A DNA stretch of 57,547 bases from Modestobacter altitudinis (lineage in GTDB: Bacteria > Actinomycetota > Actinomycetes > Mycobacteriales > Geodermatophilaceae). The stretch lies in the NCBI RefSeq assembly GCF_005930475.1, contig NZ_SJEW01000028.1, positions 1-57,547 on the forward strand, written 5' to 3'. Below, piece after piece: positions 8,492 to 17,638 of this stretch. Position numbers and translations under genes: made by a program. The notes under the pieces were generated by a model. It was given only the letters and a program-made list of their open reading frames with translations, did no database searches and was not told where the DNA came from. Positions within the stretch are counted from its first letter, which is position 1; the number at the start of each line of letters is the position of its first letter.

Positions 8492-10162
8492 GTGCACGAC
8501 GCGACCGATCACCTCTTCCGGGCCCCCCGCAGCACGCCGGCTTCCCGCGGTGGTCGCCCGCCGGAGCACCGGTTCGAGAACCGGCCGGGCATGGTGGTCG
8601 AGAAGGACGTCGCCGTCCCGTTCGGGGACGAGGGGCACGTTCTGTACGTCGACGTCTACCGTCCCGACAGCGACGTGCCGGCGGCGCCGCTGGTGAGCTG
8701 GTCGCCCTACGGCAAGCACAACCCGGCCCCGATCGGCCAGATCTACCCCAACAGCGGTGTGCGGCCGGAGTGGACCGGGGACCTGACCACCTTCGAGGCG
8801 CCGGACCCGGAGTACTGGGTGCCGCACGGCTACGCGATCGTGCTCGCCGACGTGCCCGGCACCTGGTACTCGGAGGGCCGGGCCACGTACCACTCGCCGG
8901 AGGAGGCGCGGGCCTTCGCCGACCTGGTGGAGTGGGCCGGCACCCAGCCGTGGAGCGCCGGGAAGGTGGGCCTGTCCGGGGTCTCCTACCTGTCCAGCCT
9001 GCAGTGGTTCGTCGCCGCGCTGGACCCGCCGCACCTGGGCGCGATCAACCCGTGGGAGGGGTGGAACGACACCTACCGGGAGGTGGCCCGGCACGGCGGC
9101 ATCCCGGAGACCTCCTTCTGGCCCTACATCTGGAACCGCTGGGGGGCCAGCACCACGGAGATCGAGGACCTGGAGGCCGAGACGGCCGCGCACCCCTGGT
9201 TCGACGAGTTCTGGGCTAGCAAGGCCGCGGACCTGGAGGCGATCCGGGTGCCGGCCTTCGTCGTCGCCAGCTGGGCCGACCAGGGGCTGCACACCCGCGG
9301 CACGCTGGAGGGGTTCCGGCGCATCGGGTCGGAGCAGAAGTGGCTCGACGTCCACGGCCGGAAGAAGTGGGCCTACTACTACGAGCCGGAGAACGTCGAG
9401 CGGCAGCGCGCCTTCTTCGACCAGTTCCTGCTCGACCGGGACAGCGGCGTCGACGCCTGGCCGAGGGTGCGCGCCGAGGTGCGGGAGCGCTACGCCGAGG
9501 GCACCTGGACCGACGCCCGGGAGTGGCCGCTGGAGGACGTCGAGTACCGGCAGCTCCACCTCGATGCCGGCGGCGGCTCGCTGAGCTGGGACCCGGTCGC
9601 CGAGGAGGGCGCGGCCGCCTACGACGGCCTGGGCAGCGGGCTGGGGCCACGCCGCGCCGCGTTCGCGATCACCTTCGCCGAGCCGGTGCAGCTGGTCGGC
9701 CACGTCCGGGCGGTGCTGCACGTGTCCGCCGACGAGGCCGAGGACATGGACGTGTTCGTCGCGCTGTTCAAGCTCGACGCCGCGGGCGACCAGGTCGGGT
9801 TCCCCTACTACGGGCAGTTCGAGGACGGGCCCGTGGCCGTCGGCTGGCTGCGCGCCTCGCACCGGGAGCTCGACCCGGAGCGCTCCACCGACTTCCTGCC
9901 CGTGCTGGCGCACCGGCGGGCCCTGCCGCTCACCGCGGGCGAGCCGACCCGGCTGGACATCGAGGTCTGGCCCTCGGGCACCCGCTTCGAGGCGGGGGAG
10001 CAGCTGCTGCTGGTCGTGCAGGGCAGCGACGTGATGCGCTACCCGGAGCCGCTGACCTACGCCCGGCACACCGAGACGGTGAACGTGGGCCGCAACGTCG
10101 TGCACACCGGCGGCCGCCTCGACTCGCACCTGGTGGTGCCGGTGCTGCCGCCGGGCAGCTGA
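8492..10162 (+). CDS. CocE/NonD family hydrolase (S15-type)
   Basis: 556 aa from GTG 8492, chosen because GAGGA lies about six bases upstream and earlier in-frame starts run into the terminator. An N-terminal S15 alpha/beta hydrolase domain carries the G-x-S-Y nucleophile elbow at S165 (GLSGVSYLSS), the tryptophan/tyrosine-rich YEPENVERQRAFFDQFL stretch and a C-terminal jelly-roll domain typical of CocE/NonD proteins (acid FEAGEQLLLVVQGSD region). Relatives hydrolyse cocaine-like esters or acyl side chains. The substrate here is unknown; esterified aromatics would fit the region. No signal peptide. Confidence 0.8.
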   Translation: MHDATDHLFRAPRSTPASRGGRPPEHRFENRPGMVVEKDVAVPFGDEGHVLYVDVYRPDSDVPAAPLVSWSPYGKHNPAPIGQIYPNSGVRPEWTGDLTTFEAPDPEYWVPHGYAIVLADVPGTWYSEGRATYHSPEEARAFADLVEWAGTQPWSAGKVGLSGVSYLSSLQWFVAALDPPHLGAINPWEGWNDTYREVARHGGIPETSFWPYIWNRWGASTTEIEDLEAETAAHPWFDEFWASKAADLEAIRVPAFVVASWADQGLHTRGTLEGFRRIGSEQKWLDVHGRKKWAYYYEPENVERQRAFFDQFLLDRDSGVDAWPRVRAEVRERYAEGTWTDAREWPLEDVEYRQLHLDAGGGSLSWDPVAEEGAAAYDGLGSGLGPRRAAFAITFAEPVQLVGHVRAVLHVSADEAEDMDVFVALFKLDAAGDQVGFPYYGQFEDGPVAVGWLRASHRELDPERSTDFLPVLAHRRALPLTAGEPTRLDIEVWPSGTRFEAGEQLLLVVQGSDVMRYPEPLTYARHTETVNVGRNVVHTGGRLDSHLVVPVLPPGS

Positions 10163-10181
10163 CGGCCGGGACGCCCGGCCG
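10163..10181 (+). terminator. short hairpin after the CocE gene
   Basis: CGGCCGGG / CCCGGCCG arms (8 bp) around ACG directly after the stop codon. Compact terminator candidate that precedes the purU upstream region. Confidence 0.55.
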
Positions 10182-10191
10182 GAGGTGCACG

Positions 10192-10207
10192 GCTACGTCG
10201 ATTGTCG
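10192..10207. promoter_or_regulatory. putative regulon motif, site A (purU)
   Basis: GCTACGTCGATTGTCG, about 150 bp upstream of purU. It matches the consensus GCTACGTCAnnnGTCG shared with sites before metF, ligM and the ligAB operon. The motif was found by eye; the binding protein is unknown. Confidence 0.5.
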
Positions 10208-10354
10208 CGGCCCGCCAGCACCCGACGCCCGGCGGGAGTGGTCATTTGCACACTGCGAGTTCCCGGTCCTGGTGCGTAACGTCCACCCGGACGTGTGACC
10301 GGTGCCACCCGGCACGGTGCGCGCCCCCGACGACCCGAGTCCCGTGGAGGAGTC

Positions 10355-11227
10355 ATGACGCGGCCCGCCGACGGTCAGCACGGCATCCTGGTGCTGTCCT
10401 GCCAGGATGCGCCAGGCATCGTGCACGCGGTCTCCGGACTGCTCGTGCAGGAGAAGTGCACGATCGTGGAGAGCCACCAGTTCGACAGCCTCTCCAGCGG
10501 CATGTTCTACATGCGCGTGGAGTTCCGGCACGTCGACGGGGCGCCGCTGGACCTGCCCGCCCTGCGAGGCGCCTTCGAGGAGACGGCCCAGCGCTTCTCG
10601 ATGAGCTGGCGACTGGCCGACGCCGCGGAACGGCAGCGGGTGCTCATCATGGTCAGCCAGTACGCGCACTGCCTCAACGACCTGCTGTTCCGCAACTCGG
10701 TGGGCGAGCTCAACCTCGACGTCGTCGCGGTCGTGTCCAACCACCCGACCCTGCAGAGCACCGCAGACTTCTACGGTGTCCCCTTCCACCACGTCCCGGT
10801 GACCCGGGAGACCAAGGCGGACGCCGAGGCGGCGCTGCTCGACATCGTCCGCGAGGAGCGGGTCGAGCTGGTGGTGCTGGCCCGGTACATGCAGATCCTG
10901 TCCGACGACCTGTGCCGCCAGCTGGGCGGCCGGGCGATCAACATCCACCACTCGATGCTGCCGAGCTTCAAGGGCGCCCGCCCCTACCACCAGGCCCACG
11001 CCCGGGGGGTGAAGTTCATCGGCGCGACCGCGCACTACGTCACCGCGGACCTCGACGAGGGGCCGATCATCGAGCAGGAGATGCTGCGCGTGGACCACTC
11101 GTCGACCCCGGAGCAGCTGGCCGCCCGCGGCCGGGAGGCCGAGACCCGCGCCCTCGCGCACGCCGTCCGCTGGCACACCGAGAACCGGGTGCTCATCCAC
11201 GGCAACCGCACCGTCGTCTTCGAGTGA
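10355..11227 (+). CDS. purU: formyltetrahydrofolate deformylase
   Basis: 290 aa from ATG 10355 with GTGGAGGAG upstream. An N-terminal ACT domain (about residues 10-85) is followed by the formyl-transferase fold with catalytic residues N196, H198 and D234 (AINIHHSMLPSFKGARPYHQAH and TADLDEGPIIEQ). It hydrolyses 10-formyl-THF to formate and THF. Convergent with the pabBC-folD-metF set. In a THF-dependent demethylation pathway this is the step that releases the methyl carbon as formate and regenerates free THF. Confidence 0.93.
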   Translation: MTRPADGQHGILVLSCQDAPGIVHAVSGLLVQEKCTIVESHQFDSLSSGMFYMRVEFRHVDGAPLDLPALRGAFEETAQRFSMSWRLADAAERQRVLIMVSQYAHCLNDLLFRNSVGELNLDVVAVVSNHPTLQSTADFYGVPFHHVPVTRETKADAEAALLDIVREERVELVVLARYMQILSDDLCRQLGGRAINIHHSMLPSFKGARPYHQAHARGVKFIGATAHYVTADLDEGPIIEQEMLRVDHSSTPEQLAARGREAETRALAHAVRWHTENRVLIHGNRTVVFE

Positions 11228-11285
11228 GCTGACCGACCTCCGGCGGGCGGTGGGGGACACCCCGGTCGACTGCCCGTCGAGCTCT

Positions 11286-13106
11286 TCACCCGGTGGCGCG
11301 GGAGGCCTCCCGGTCGTGCCCGTCCCGGTCCGGGCGGGGCAGGAGGGGGACCAGCCGCGCTGCCCGCCAGCCCCGCAGCGAGCTGAGCACCGCGAGCTCC
11401 TCCGCGAGGACGAGGTCCTCGACGTGCAGCACGCGTTCGTGCAGCCGGCCGAGGTCCAGCAGGCGGCCGCGCTCGACCCCCGGGAGGCAGCCCGACGAGG
11501 TCGGCGGTGTCCACCACCGGCCGTCGAGCCGGACGGCGAGGTTGGCGATGGTGGTCTCGGTGAGCTCGCCGCGCTGGTTGACCAGGACGACGTCGTCGGC
11601 CTCCGGGTGCCGCAGCGCCCGGGTCCGGTAGGGGTCACGGCGGGTCGTCTTGTGCTGCAGCCAGGGACTGTCCGCGTCCACCGGCTCGTGGTCCACCACC
11701 AGCCCGACCGGGCCGGGACCCACCCCGGGGAGGTCGCTCGCCTCGGCCACCACGTGCCCGGTCCGGTCCAGCACGACCCGCACGCGCGCCGGTCCGGCGT
11801 GCCCGGCGACGGCCTGCCGGACCAGCGCCGGCACGGCGTCGCGGTCGAACCGGAACCCGAACCAGTCGGCCGAGTCGGCCATCCGGGCGAGGTGGCGGTC
11901 GAGGTTGCGGGGGCCGCCGGCCGGGAGGTGGGCGAGGGTCTCCACGAGCCGGTGGTCGGCGACGTCGTGACCGAGCACGGCGGCCTTCGCGAGCAGCTCG
12001 GCCCGTTCCCGGGCGGGGTCCGATCCCCAGGTGATGCCCCCGCCGGCGCCGTAGACGGCCGCGCCCGACGCCCGGTCGACCACGGCCGTCCGGATCGCCA
12101 CGCTGAACCGGGCCCGGAACGGCGCGCCCGGCGGGGCGACGAGCCCGATCGCGCCGCAGTACACGCCCCGGGGCGTCGGCTCCAGCTCGCGGATCAGCTG
12201 CATGGTGCGCTGCTTGGGCGCCCCGGTGACCGAGCCGCAGGGGAAGAGCGCGCCGAACAGCTCGGGCAACCCGACGTCCGGCCGGATCCGGGCGCTGACC
12301 TGCGAGGTCATCTGCCAGACCGTCGGGTACCGCTCGACGGCGAGCAGCTCGTCCACGGTCACGCTGCCGACCTCGGCGACCCGGCCGAGGTCGTTGCGCA
12401 GCAGGTCCACGATCATCACGTTCTCGGCCTGCTCCTTGCCGCTGGCGCGCAGTGCCCGGCGCTGCTCCTCGTCCTCCGCGGTCGTCCGGCCCCGGGGAGC
12501 GGTGCCCTTCATCGGGCGGGTGCGCACCTGGTCGCCCACCCACTCGAAGAACAGCTCGGGGCTGGCGCTGGCCACCACGTGCCGGCCGAGGTCGAGGAAG
12601 GCGTTGTGGGCGCCGCGCTGGGCGAGTGCCAGGCGGTGGTAGAGCGCCTCGGTACCGCCGGTCACGGTCGAGCGGAGCCGGTCGGTGAGGTTGCACTGGT
12701 AGGTCTCGCCGGCGGCGATCCGCTCACGGACAGCACGGACGGCGCGCGCGTGGGCGGCATCGGTCCAGTCCGGGCGCCACGTGGCCGGCTGCACCGTCGG
12801 AGGTGCGGACCCGGTCAGCGGGTCCACCCGTGCCGGCTCGTCGCACAGGCCGAACCACACCAGCGGCGCCTGCCCCGGGCTCCAGCCACCCGGCAGCTGC
12901 GGGTCCAGGCCGGAGGCCGCCTCGTAGGACACGAACCCGTAGGCCCAGCTCCCCGCCTCGGTCGCCTCGTGCACCGCCTGCAGCACACCGGCGACCTCGT
13001 CGGTCCGGGTCGTGCTGAGCACCCGGTGCGGAGTGGGGCAGAGCAGGGCCTCGCCGCGGACCAGGTCGTCGAACCGCGCCCACGGCCGGCCCCCGGCCGG
13101 GGCCAT
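11286..13106 (-). CDS. pabB: aminodeoxychorismate synthase component I fused to aminodeoxychorismate lyase
   Basis: 606 aa. Residues about 100-385 form a chorismate-binding domain (YQCNLTDRL, MKGTAPRGRT, LLRNDLGRVAEVGSV, FPCGSVTGAPK, YGAGGGITWGSDP). Residues about 395-606 form a class IV aminotransferase (PabC) domain with the PLP lysine in LQHKTTRRDPYR and the ELTETTIANLAV and GCLPGVERG segments. It makes p-aminobenzoate, the folate precursor; the PabA glutaminase is not in the window. Its ATG overlaps the folD stop by one base (TGATG), so it is coupled to folD and metF. Linking pABA supply to C1-THF enzymes fits a high demand for folate. Confidence 0.9.
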   Translation of the reverse strand: MAPAGGRPWARFDDLVRGEALLCPTPHRVLSTTRTDEVAGVLQAVHEATEAGSWAYGFVSYEAASGLDPQLPGGWSPGQAPLVWFGLCDEPARVDPLTGSAPPTVQPATWRPDWTDAAHARAVRAVRERIAAGETYQCNLTDRLRSTVTGGTEALYHRLALAQRGAHNAFLDLGRHVVASASPELFFEWVGDQVRTRPMKGTAPRGRTTAEDEEQRRALRASGKEQAENVMIVDLLRNDLGRVAEVGSVTVDELLAVERYPTVWQMTSQVSARIRPDVGLPELFGALFPCGSVTGAPKQRTMQLIRELEPTPRGVYCGAIGLVAPPGAPFRARFSVAIRTAVVDRASGAAVYGAGGGITWGSDPARERAELLAKAAVLGHDVADHRLVETLAHLPAGGPRNLDRHLARMADSADWFGFRFDRDAVPALVRQAVAGHAGPARVRVVLDRTGHVVAEASDLPGVGPGPVGLVVDHEPVDADSPWLQHKTTRRDPYRTRALRHPEADDVVLVNQRGELTETTIANLAVRLDGRWWTPPTSSGCLPGVERGRLLDLGRLHERVLHVEDLVLAEELAVLSSLRGWRAARLVPLLPRPDRDGHDREASRATG

Positions 13107-13966
13107 CAGCCGCCGGAGCCCTGCTGTGCCGTGGCCGCGGTCAGCGTGTTCGCCAGCAGCATCGCGATGGTCATGGGTCCCACGCCTCCGGGCACGGGCG
13201 TGATCCTCCCGGCGACCGCGGCGACGGCGGCGGTGTCGACGTCGCCGTGCAGCCCGTCCTCGCCGCGGTGGATGCCGACGTCGATCACCGTCGCGCCGGG
13301 CTTGACCGCGTCGGCGCCGACGAGGCCGGGGATCCCGGCGGCGACCACGAGCACGTCGGCGCGCCGGCACACCTCGGCGAGGTCGCGGGTCCGTGAGTGG
13401 CAGATGGTGACGGTCGCGTTGCGCTCGAGCAGGAGCTGGGCCATCGGCCTGCCGACCAGCACGGAGCGGCCGACGACGACGGCCTCGGCGCCCTGCAGCG
13501 GGACGTCGTACTGGTCGAGCAGCACCATGACCCCCGACGGGGTGCAGGGCCGCAGCCCGGGCCGGCCCTGGGCGAGCAGGCCGGCGTTGGCGGTGGTGAG
13601 CCCGTCGACGTCCTTGGCCGCCGGGATGCGGGCCAGCAGGGCCTCGGCGTCCAGGTGGGCGGGTGTCGGCAGCTGGAGCAGGATGCCGGAGACGGCGGGG
13701 TCGGCGGCGAGGGAGTCGATGAGCGCGGCCGCCGACGCCTGGTCGACGTCGCCGGGCAGGTGCCGGTGCAGGTCGGCCATCCCGGCGGCCACGCACAGCC
13801 GGCGCTTGTTCCGGACGTAGACCTCGGAGGCGGGGTCGTCCCCGATCAGCACCGTCGCGAGCCCCGGGGCCGTGCCCCCGGCGGCGACCAGCTGCGCGAC
13901 GCCCTTGCCCACCTCCTCGCGCACCTGGCGGGCCACCGCCGTCCCGTCGATCACCGCTGCGGTCAT
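13106..13966 (-). CDS. folD: methylene-THF dehydrogenase / methenyl-THF cyclohydrolase
   Basis: 286 aa, standard FolD length. Motifs: IGDDPASEVYVRNK with catalytic K54, LLQLPTP, PCTPSGV, VVVGRSVLVGRP (NADP domain) and the C-terminal PVPGGVGPMTIAML. It converts 5,10-methylene-THF to 10-formyl-THF in two steps. It lies 40 bp after metF and is coupled to pabB. With metF upstream and purU nearby, it completes oxidation of methyl-THF to formyl-THF. It may be a second, pathway-dedicated copy beside a housekeeping folD elsewhere (inference). Confidence 0.94.
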   Translation of the reverse strand: MTAAVIDGTAVARQVREEVGKGVAQLVAAGGTAPGLATVLIGDDPASEVYVRNKRRLCVAAGMADLHRHLPGDVDQASAAALIDSLAADPAVSGILLQLPTPAHLDAEALLARIPAAKDVDGLTTANAGLLAQGRPGLRPCTPSGVMVLLDQYDVPLQGAEAVVVGRSVLVGRPMAQLLLERNATVTICHSRTRDLAEVCRRADVLVVAAGIPGLVGADAVKPGATVIDVGIHRGEDGLHGDVDTAAVAAVAGRITPVPGGVGPMTIAMLLANTLTAATAQQGSGG

Positions 13967-14006
13967 CGGGTGCTCCCGGGGACCAGGGAGGTGGCTGGGG
14001 TGCAGG

Positions 14007-14870
14007 TCACGCGAGGGCCCGCAGCGTCTGCTCCCGCCAGGCCTCGGTCGGTCCGAGGTCGTTGAACGTGAAGACGTGGAAGCCCTCGATGTGGTTGTCG
14101 GTCCTCCCGATGTGCGGGGCGAGGCCCTTGATGATGGTGTCGGGGCTGTAGCCGCCGGGGACGAAGAAGCGCCACAGCAGGTTCTGCTGCTTCTTCAGGA
14201 ACTTCGCCGACTCACCGATGCCGAGCCCGCCGGAGACCCGGATGAGCTTCTGCCGGTGGACCGCCCCGGGGACGCCGACGTGCACCGGGAGGTCGATGCC
14301 CCGGTTCTTCAGCTCCCGCGCCCAGTCCAGGATCACCTTCGGGTCGAAGACGATCTGGGTCTTGATGTGCGTCGCCAGGGACGCCTTGTCCTTGAGCGCC
14401 TGGAACAGCACCTCGGGGGAGACGGTCGGGTGGCCCTCGGGGTGGCCGCCGATCCCGATGTCGGCGAACCCGTGGTCCAGCTCGTGCAGTGCGGTCAGCA
14501 GCGCGAGCGCGTCCTTGAACTCGGTGGGCGTCTCACTGGGGTCGCCGCCGACGACGAAGACGTCGGCGACGCCGGCCTCGCGGCAGCGGGCCACGACGTC
14601 GGCCAGGTGCGCGCGGTCACGGACCTGCTGGGCGGACAGGTGCGGCGCCACGGAGTACCCGTGCCCGGCCAGTGCCACGGTGAGGTCGATGGTCGCGTCC
14701 TGGCCCTTCGCCGGGGACGCGGTGACCGTCAGCCGCACGTCCTTGGGCACGTGCTGCAGGACCTGCTCCTCGGTCTTCTTGAACGGGATGACCTCGAAGC
14801 CGAGCTCGGAGAAGACCTGCCTCAGGGCGGCGCGGGTGGCGGGGTCCCGGGCGGTCAGCGAGCGCTTCAT
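14007..14870 (-). CDS. metF: methylenetetrahydrofolate reductase (working as methyl-THF oxidase in context)
   Basis: 287 aa from ATG 14870; the GGAAGG-containing leader supports the start. It has the MTHFR barrel: ATIDLTVALAGHGY, HLSAQQVRDRAHL, VFVVGGDPSE, FADIGIGGHPEGHP, KTQIVFD and PVHVGVPG. First gene of metF-folD-pabBC. In housekeeping metabolism MetF reduces methylene-THF; next to aryl-O-demethylase genes, as in Sphingobium ligM-metF, the flux is expected to run from methyl-THF back to methylene-THF. Motif site B lies 175 bp upstream. Confidence 0.9.
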   Translation of the reverse strand: MKRSLTARDPATRAALRQVFSELGFEVIPFKKTEEQVLQHVPKDVRLTVTASPAKGQDATIDLTVALAGHGYSVAPHLSAQQVRDRAHLADVVARCREAGVADVFVVGGDPSETPTEFKDALALLTALHELDHGFADIGIGGHPEGHPTVSPEVLFQALKDKASLATHIKTQIVFDPKVILDWARELKNRGIDLPVHVGVPGAVHRQKLIRVSGGLGIGESAKFLKKQQNLLWRFFVPGGYSPDTIIKGLAPHIGRTDNHIEGFHVFTFNDLGPTEAWREQTLRALA

Positions 14871-15229
14871 GGAAAGGGCCTTCCTCCTGTGCGGCGAGCC
14901 TTCTCTCCCCGGCGGGGGCGGTGCGCACCGGGCGCCGGCACGCACCGCCGCAGTCGAGTCGAGCGCACCACCATCGTGACGCGCGCCACGTCGCCCAGGG
15001 ACGGTGGCATGACGGCTCCTGTCCCACCGGTTCGGCCCGCGGGCCGTACGTCAATCGTCGCGGGGCACGGGGGATCCCGCCTCCCGTGGCCTCCCGGCGC
15101 GCCACCCCCCACGGGTGGTCCGACGGGTCCGCTGCACCCGCGGCGCGCCCGGCATGTCAGCATCTGTGCAGCAGTGGTCTGCACCACAGCGGGCAGGCCG
15201 GCCGGGAGGCCGGGCAGGGAGGAGGAGGG
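14871..15229. other. 359-bp divergent promoter region between metF and the sensor kinase
   Basis: No credible gene. It holds motif site B and must contain promoters for metF (minus) and the two-component operon (plus). The kinase start is preceded by a strong GGGAGGAGGAGG ribosome binding site. Confidence 0.6.
15045..15060. promoter_or_regulatory. putative regulon motif, site B (metF / sensor kinase)
   Basis: CGTACGTCAATCGTCG, a 14-of-16 type match to the shared consensus. On the minus strand it contains ATTGACGT, which could also be read as a -35 element for metF. Confidence 0.5.
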
Positions 15230-16816
15230 GTGGACCCCACAGGACCGACCGCCGTGGACACGTCGGCCGCATCTCCCAGCGCAGCCGACGAGGTGGTGGA
15301 GCACGCCCCCGACGGGCTGGCCGTCATCGACCACGAGGCCCGTTTCCTCGAGGCGAACCCCGCGGCCGTCCGCCTGTGCGGCCTCCGGCCCGGCGCCGTG
15401 GCCGGTGCCCGCTCACCGTTCCCCCCGCCGGGCGACGCCGCGGTCGCCGGCCGACCGGGCGAGCTCACCCTCGACTGGGAACCACGACCGGGGCTGCGGC
15501 GCGAGTTCGCCTACGTCCTCACCCAGGTGCCCGGCCGGCGTCGCTGGGTCGTCTCCTTCCGCGACGTGACGCTGAGCCGGCTGCGCGAGCGGCGGCTGGC
15601 CGCGATCGCCACGGCCGCGTCCAGCGTCGCGTCCAAGCGCTCGCTGCTCGGCACGCTGGAGGTGCTCGCCCAGGAGGTGGCGCGCACCGACGCGCTCGCC
15701 GGGGTCCAGGTGCTGACGGTCCACGGGTCGGGGAACCGGCTGCAGGTCATGGGCTCGGCCGGTTTCGGCCGCTCGGACGAGTTCTTCGACCGGCTCATGC
15801 AGTGCCGTGCCCTGGGCGCCCGGTTGCGGATGCTGGACGCCCTCGTGAGCCGGGAGCCGGTCGTCGTCCCGGACCGGTACGACGCGGTGATGCGGGACCC
15901 GGCCTGGGCGCCGCTGCACGACTTCATGCGCCATCCCCGGTGGGACTGGTTCGTCAGCGTGCCGCTCCTCGCCCGGGGTGAACCCGTCGGCATCCTGAAC
16001 GCCTTCTTCGCGCCCGGGCAGACCGTCGGGGACACCGAGCTGGAGTTCCTCCTCGCCATGGCCGAGCAGGCGGCGATGGCGGTGGACCACGCCGCCGTCC
16101 TGGAGCGGGAGCGGGACGTGGTCCGGCGCGAGGAGCGCCAGAAGCTGGCCCGTGACCTGCACGACTCGGTCGTCCAGCAGGTGTTCTCGATGAACATGCA
16201 GGCCACGTCGCTGGGCGTGCTCGTCGCCCGCGGCCTGCCGCCGGCTCCGGAGAAGGTGGCGCAGGTGGCCGAGGACCTGAGCAGCAGCGCTGCGGCCGTC
16301 CTGGCGGACCTCCGCGGCATGGTGGTGGAACTGCGGCCGGCGGCCACCTCGGCGGAGGGGCTGGCCTCGGCCCTGCGGTCCCTGGTGGACTCGACGGCGG
16401 CCCGGACCGGCGTCGACGTGTCGCTGGACCAGGCCGATCCCGACGGCTGCCTCGCCGCGGTCGACGCCGACCTGCTCGAGGACGTCTACCGCGTCGTCGC
16501 GGAGGCGTTGCACAACAGCATCAAGCACGCGGACGCGACGAGGATCCACACCCGGCTCACGGTGACCACGCACGGCGGCCGCCGGCGCCTGGTCGCCGAG
16601 GTCACCGACGACGGCCGCGGGTGCGGCACGCGGGTCGGACCGGAGCCCGGCGGCTCCGGGTCCGGCGGTCTGGGCATGACCGTGATGCGCGAGCGGGCGG
16701 CGCGCTGGGGTGGCGCCGTCGAGGTCCGTCAGCTCGACGGCGCAGGGACCAGCGTGCTGCTCACCCTCCCGTTGCCCGGCTCGTGGCCGGCGACCGGGGC
16801 GGAGCCGGTGCCATGA
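15230..16816 (+). CDS. PAS-GAF sensor histidine kinase (NarL-type partner)
   Basis: 528 aa from GTG 15230. Order: PAS-like domain (about 20-115), GAF domain (about 130-290), HisKA_3 dimerisation domain with phospho-acceptor H311 (ARDLHDSVVQQ), and a HATPase domain with N-box EALHNSIKHA and G-boxes DDGRG and GGLGMTVMRERA. No transmembrane segment, so it senses an intracellular signal. It overlaps its response regulator by four bases (ATGA). Placed between metF and the ligAB operon, it is a candidate sensor of aromatic substrate or C1 status, which the sequence does not prove. Confidence 0.88.
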   Translation: MDPTGPTAVDTSAASPSAADEVVEHAPDGLAVIDHEARFLEANPAAVRLCGLRPGAVAGARSPFPPPGDAAVAGRPGELTLDWEPRPGLRREFAYVLTQVPGRRRWVVSFRDVTLSRLRERRLAAIATAASSVASKRSLLGTLEVLAQEVARTDALAGVQVLTVHGSGNRLQVMGSAGFGRSDEFFDRLMQCRALGARLRMLDALVSREPVVVPDRYDAVMRDPAWAPLHDFMRHPRWDWFVSVPLLARGEPVGILNAFFAPGQTVGDTELEFLLAMAEQAAMAVDHAAVLERERDVVRREERQKLARDLHDSVVQQVFSMNMQATSLGVLVARGLPPAPEKVAQVAEDLSSSAAAVLADLRGMVVELRPAATSAEGLASALRSLVDSTAARTGVDVSLDQADPDGCLAAVDADLLEDVYRVVAEALHNSIKHADATRIHTRLTVTTHGGRRRLVAEVTDDGRGCGTRVGPEPGGSGSGGLGMTVMRERAARWGGAVEVRQLDGAGTSVLLTLPLPGSWPATGAEPVP

Positions 16817-17475
16817 CGGCACCGGACCCGATCCGGGTGCTGGTGGTCGACGACCACGCCGTCGTGCGGCGTGGGGTGGTCGCCTACCTGGAGGCGCTCG
16901 AGGACGTCGAGGTGGCCGGGGAGGCCGGCGACGGGCAGGAGGCGCTGGACCGGCTGGCCCGGGCGGCCGTCCACGAGGAACTGCCCGACGTCGTGCTGAT
17001 GGACCTGCAGATGCCCGGCATGGACGGCGTCACCGCCACCGGTGAGGTGCTGCGCCGGTTCCCGCAGCTGCGGGTGGTGATCCTCACCAGCTTCGGGGAG
17101 ACCGAGCGGGTGCACGCCGCACTGGAGAGCGGGGCGTCGGGCTACCTGCTCAAGGACGCCGGACCTGCCGAGGTCGACGCCGCGCTGCGGGCGGCGGTCC
17201 GGGACGAGGTCTTCCTCGACGCAGCGGTGACCCGCCGGCTGACCCAGGAGATGCGGGCGCCGCGCACCGGGCTCGGCGTGCTGACCGCGCGGGAGAAGGA
17301 GGTGCTGGTCCTGATCGCCGAGGGCAGGTCGAACAAGGACATCGCCGAGCACCTGGTCATCAGCGAACGGACGGCGCGGACGCACGTCAGCCACCTGCTC
17401 ACCAAGATGGGGCTCACGTCGCGGACGCAGGCCGCCCTCCTCGCGGTCAGGGAGGGGCTCGTCCTGCCCCGGTGA
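16813..17475 (+). CDS. LuxR/NarL-type response regulator
   Basis: 220 aa. Receiver domain with acidic pocket D13/D14, phospho-acceptor D64 (LMDLQMPGMDG) and K in LLKDA; C-terminal LuxR helix-turn-helix (LTAREKEVLVLIAEGRSNKDIAEHL). Coupled to the PAS-GAF kinase by ATGA overlap. The next plus-strand operon (hydrolase-ligAB) begins 163 bp downstream and could be one of its targets. Confidence 0.93.
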   Translation: MTAPDPIRVLVVDDHAVVRRGVVAYLEALEDVEVAGEAGDGQEALDRLARAAVHEELPDVVLMDLQMPGMDGVTATGEVLRRFPQLRVVILTSFGETERVHAALESGASGYLLKDAGPAEVDAALRAAVRDEVFLDAAVTRRLTQEMRAPRTGLGVLTAREKEVLVLIAEGRSNKDIAEHLVISERTARTHVSHLLTKMGLTSRTQAALLAVREGLVLPR

Positions 17476-17496
17476 CGACCGGCGACCGCCTGCCCA

Positions 17497-17512
17497 CGAC
17501 GGATGACGTAGC
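17497..17512. promoter_or_regulatory. putative regulon motif, site E (ligAB operon)
   Basis: On the minus strand GCTACGTCATCCGTCG, 127 bp upstream of the hydrolase that starts the ligAB operon. It fits the consensus GCTACGTCAnnnGTCG exactly. Confidence 0.5.
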
Positions 17513-17638
17513 GGGCCCGGACAGCTCCGGCCCCGGCGGCATGACATCGGACGGATCCGACCGCTCACCGCGGGGCTTATCGTGCTCGGGACCACATCTG
17601 CGCGCAGGCACGTCGCGGGCCGTCAGGACAGGGGAGCC

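Noticed and set aside
5222-10129. A 1635-codon open frame on the minus strand
   Set aside because: It runs antisense to four well-supported genes, is His/Gly/Arg/Val-rich with no domain, and is what high third-position GC produces opposite real genes.
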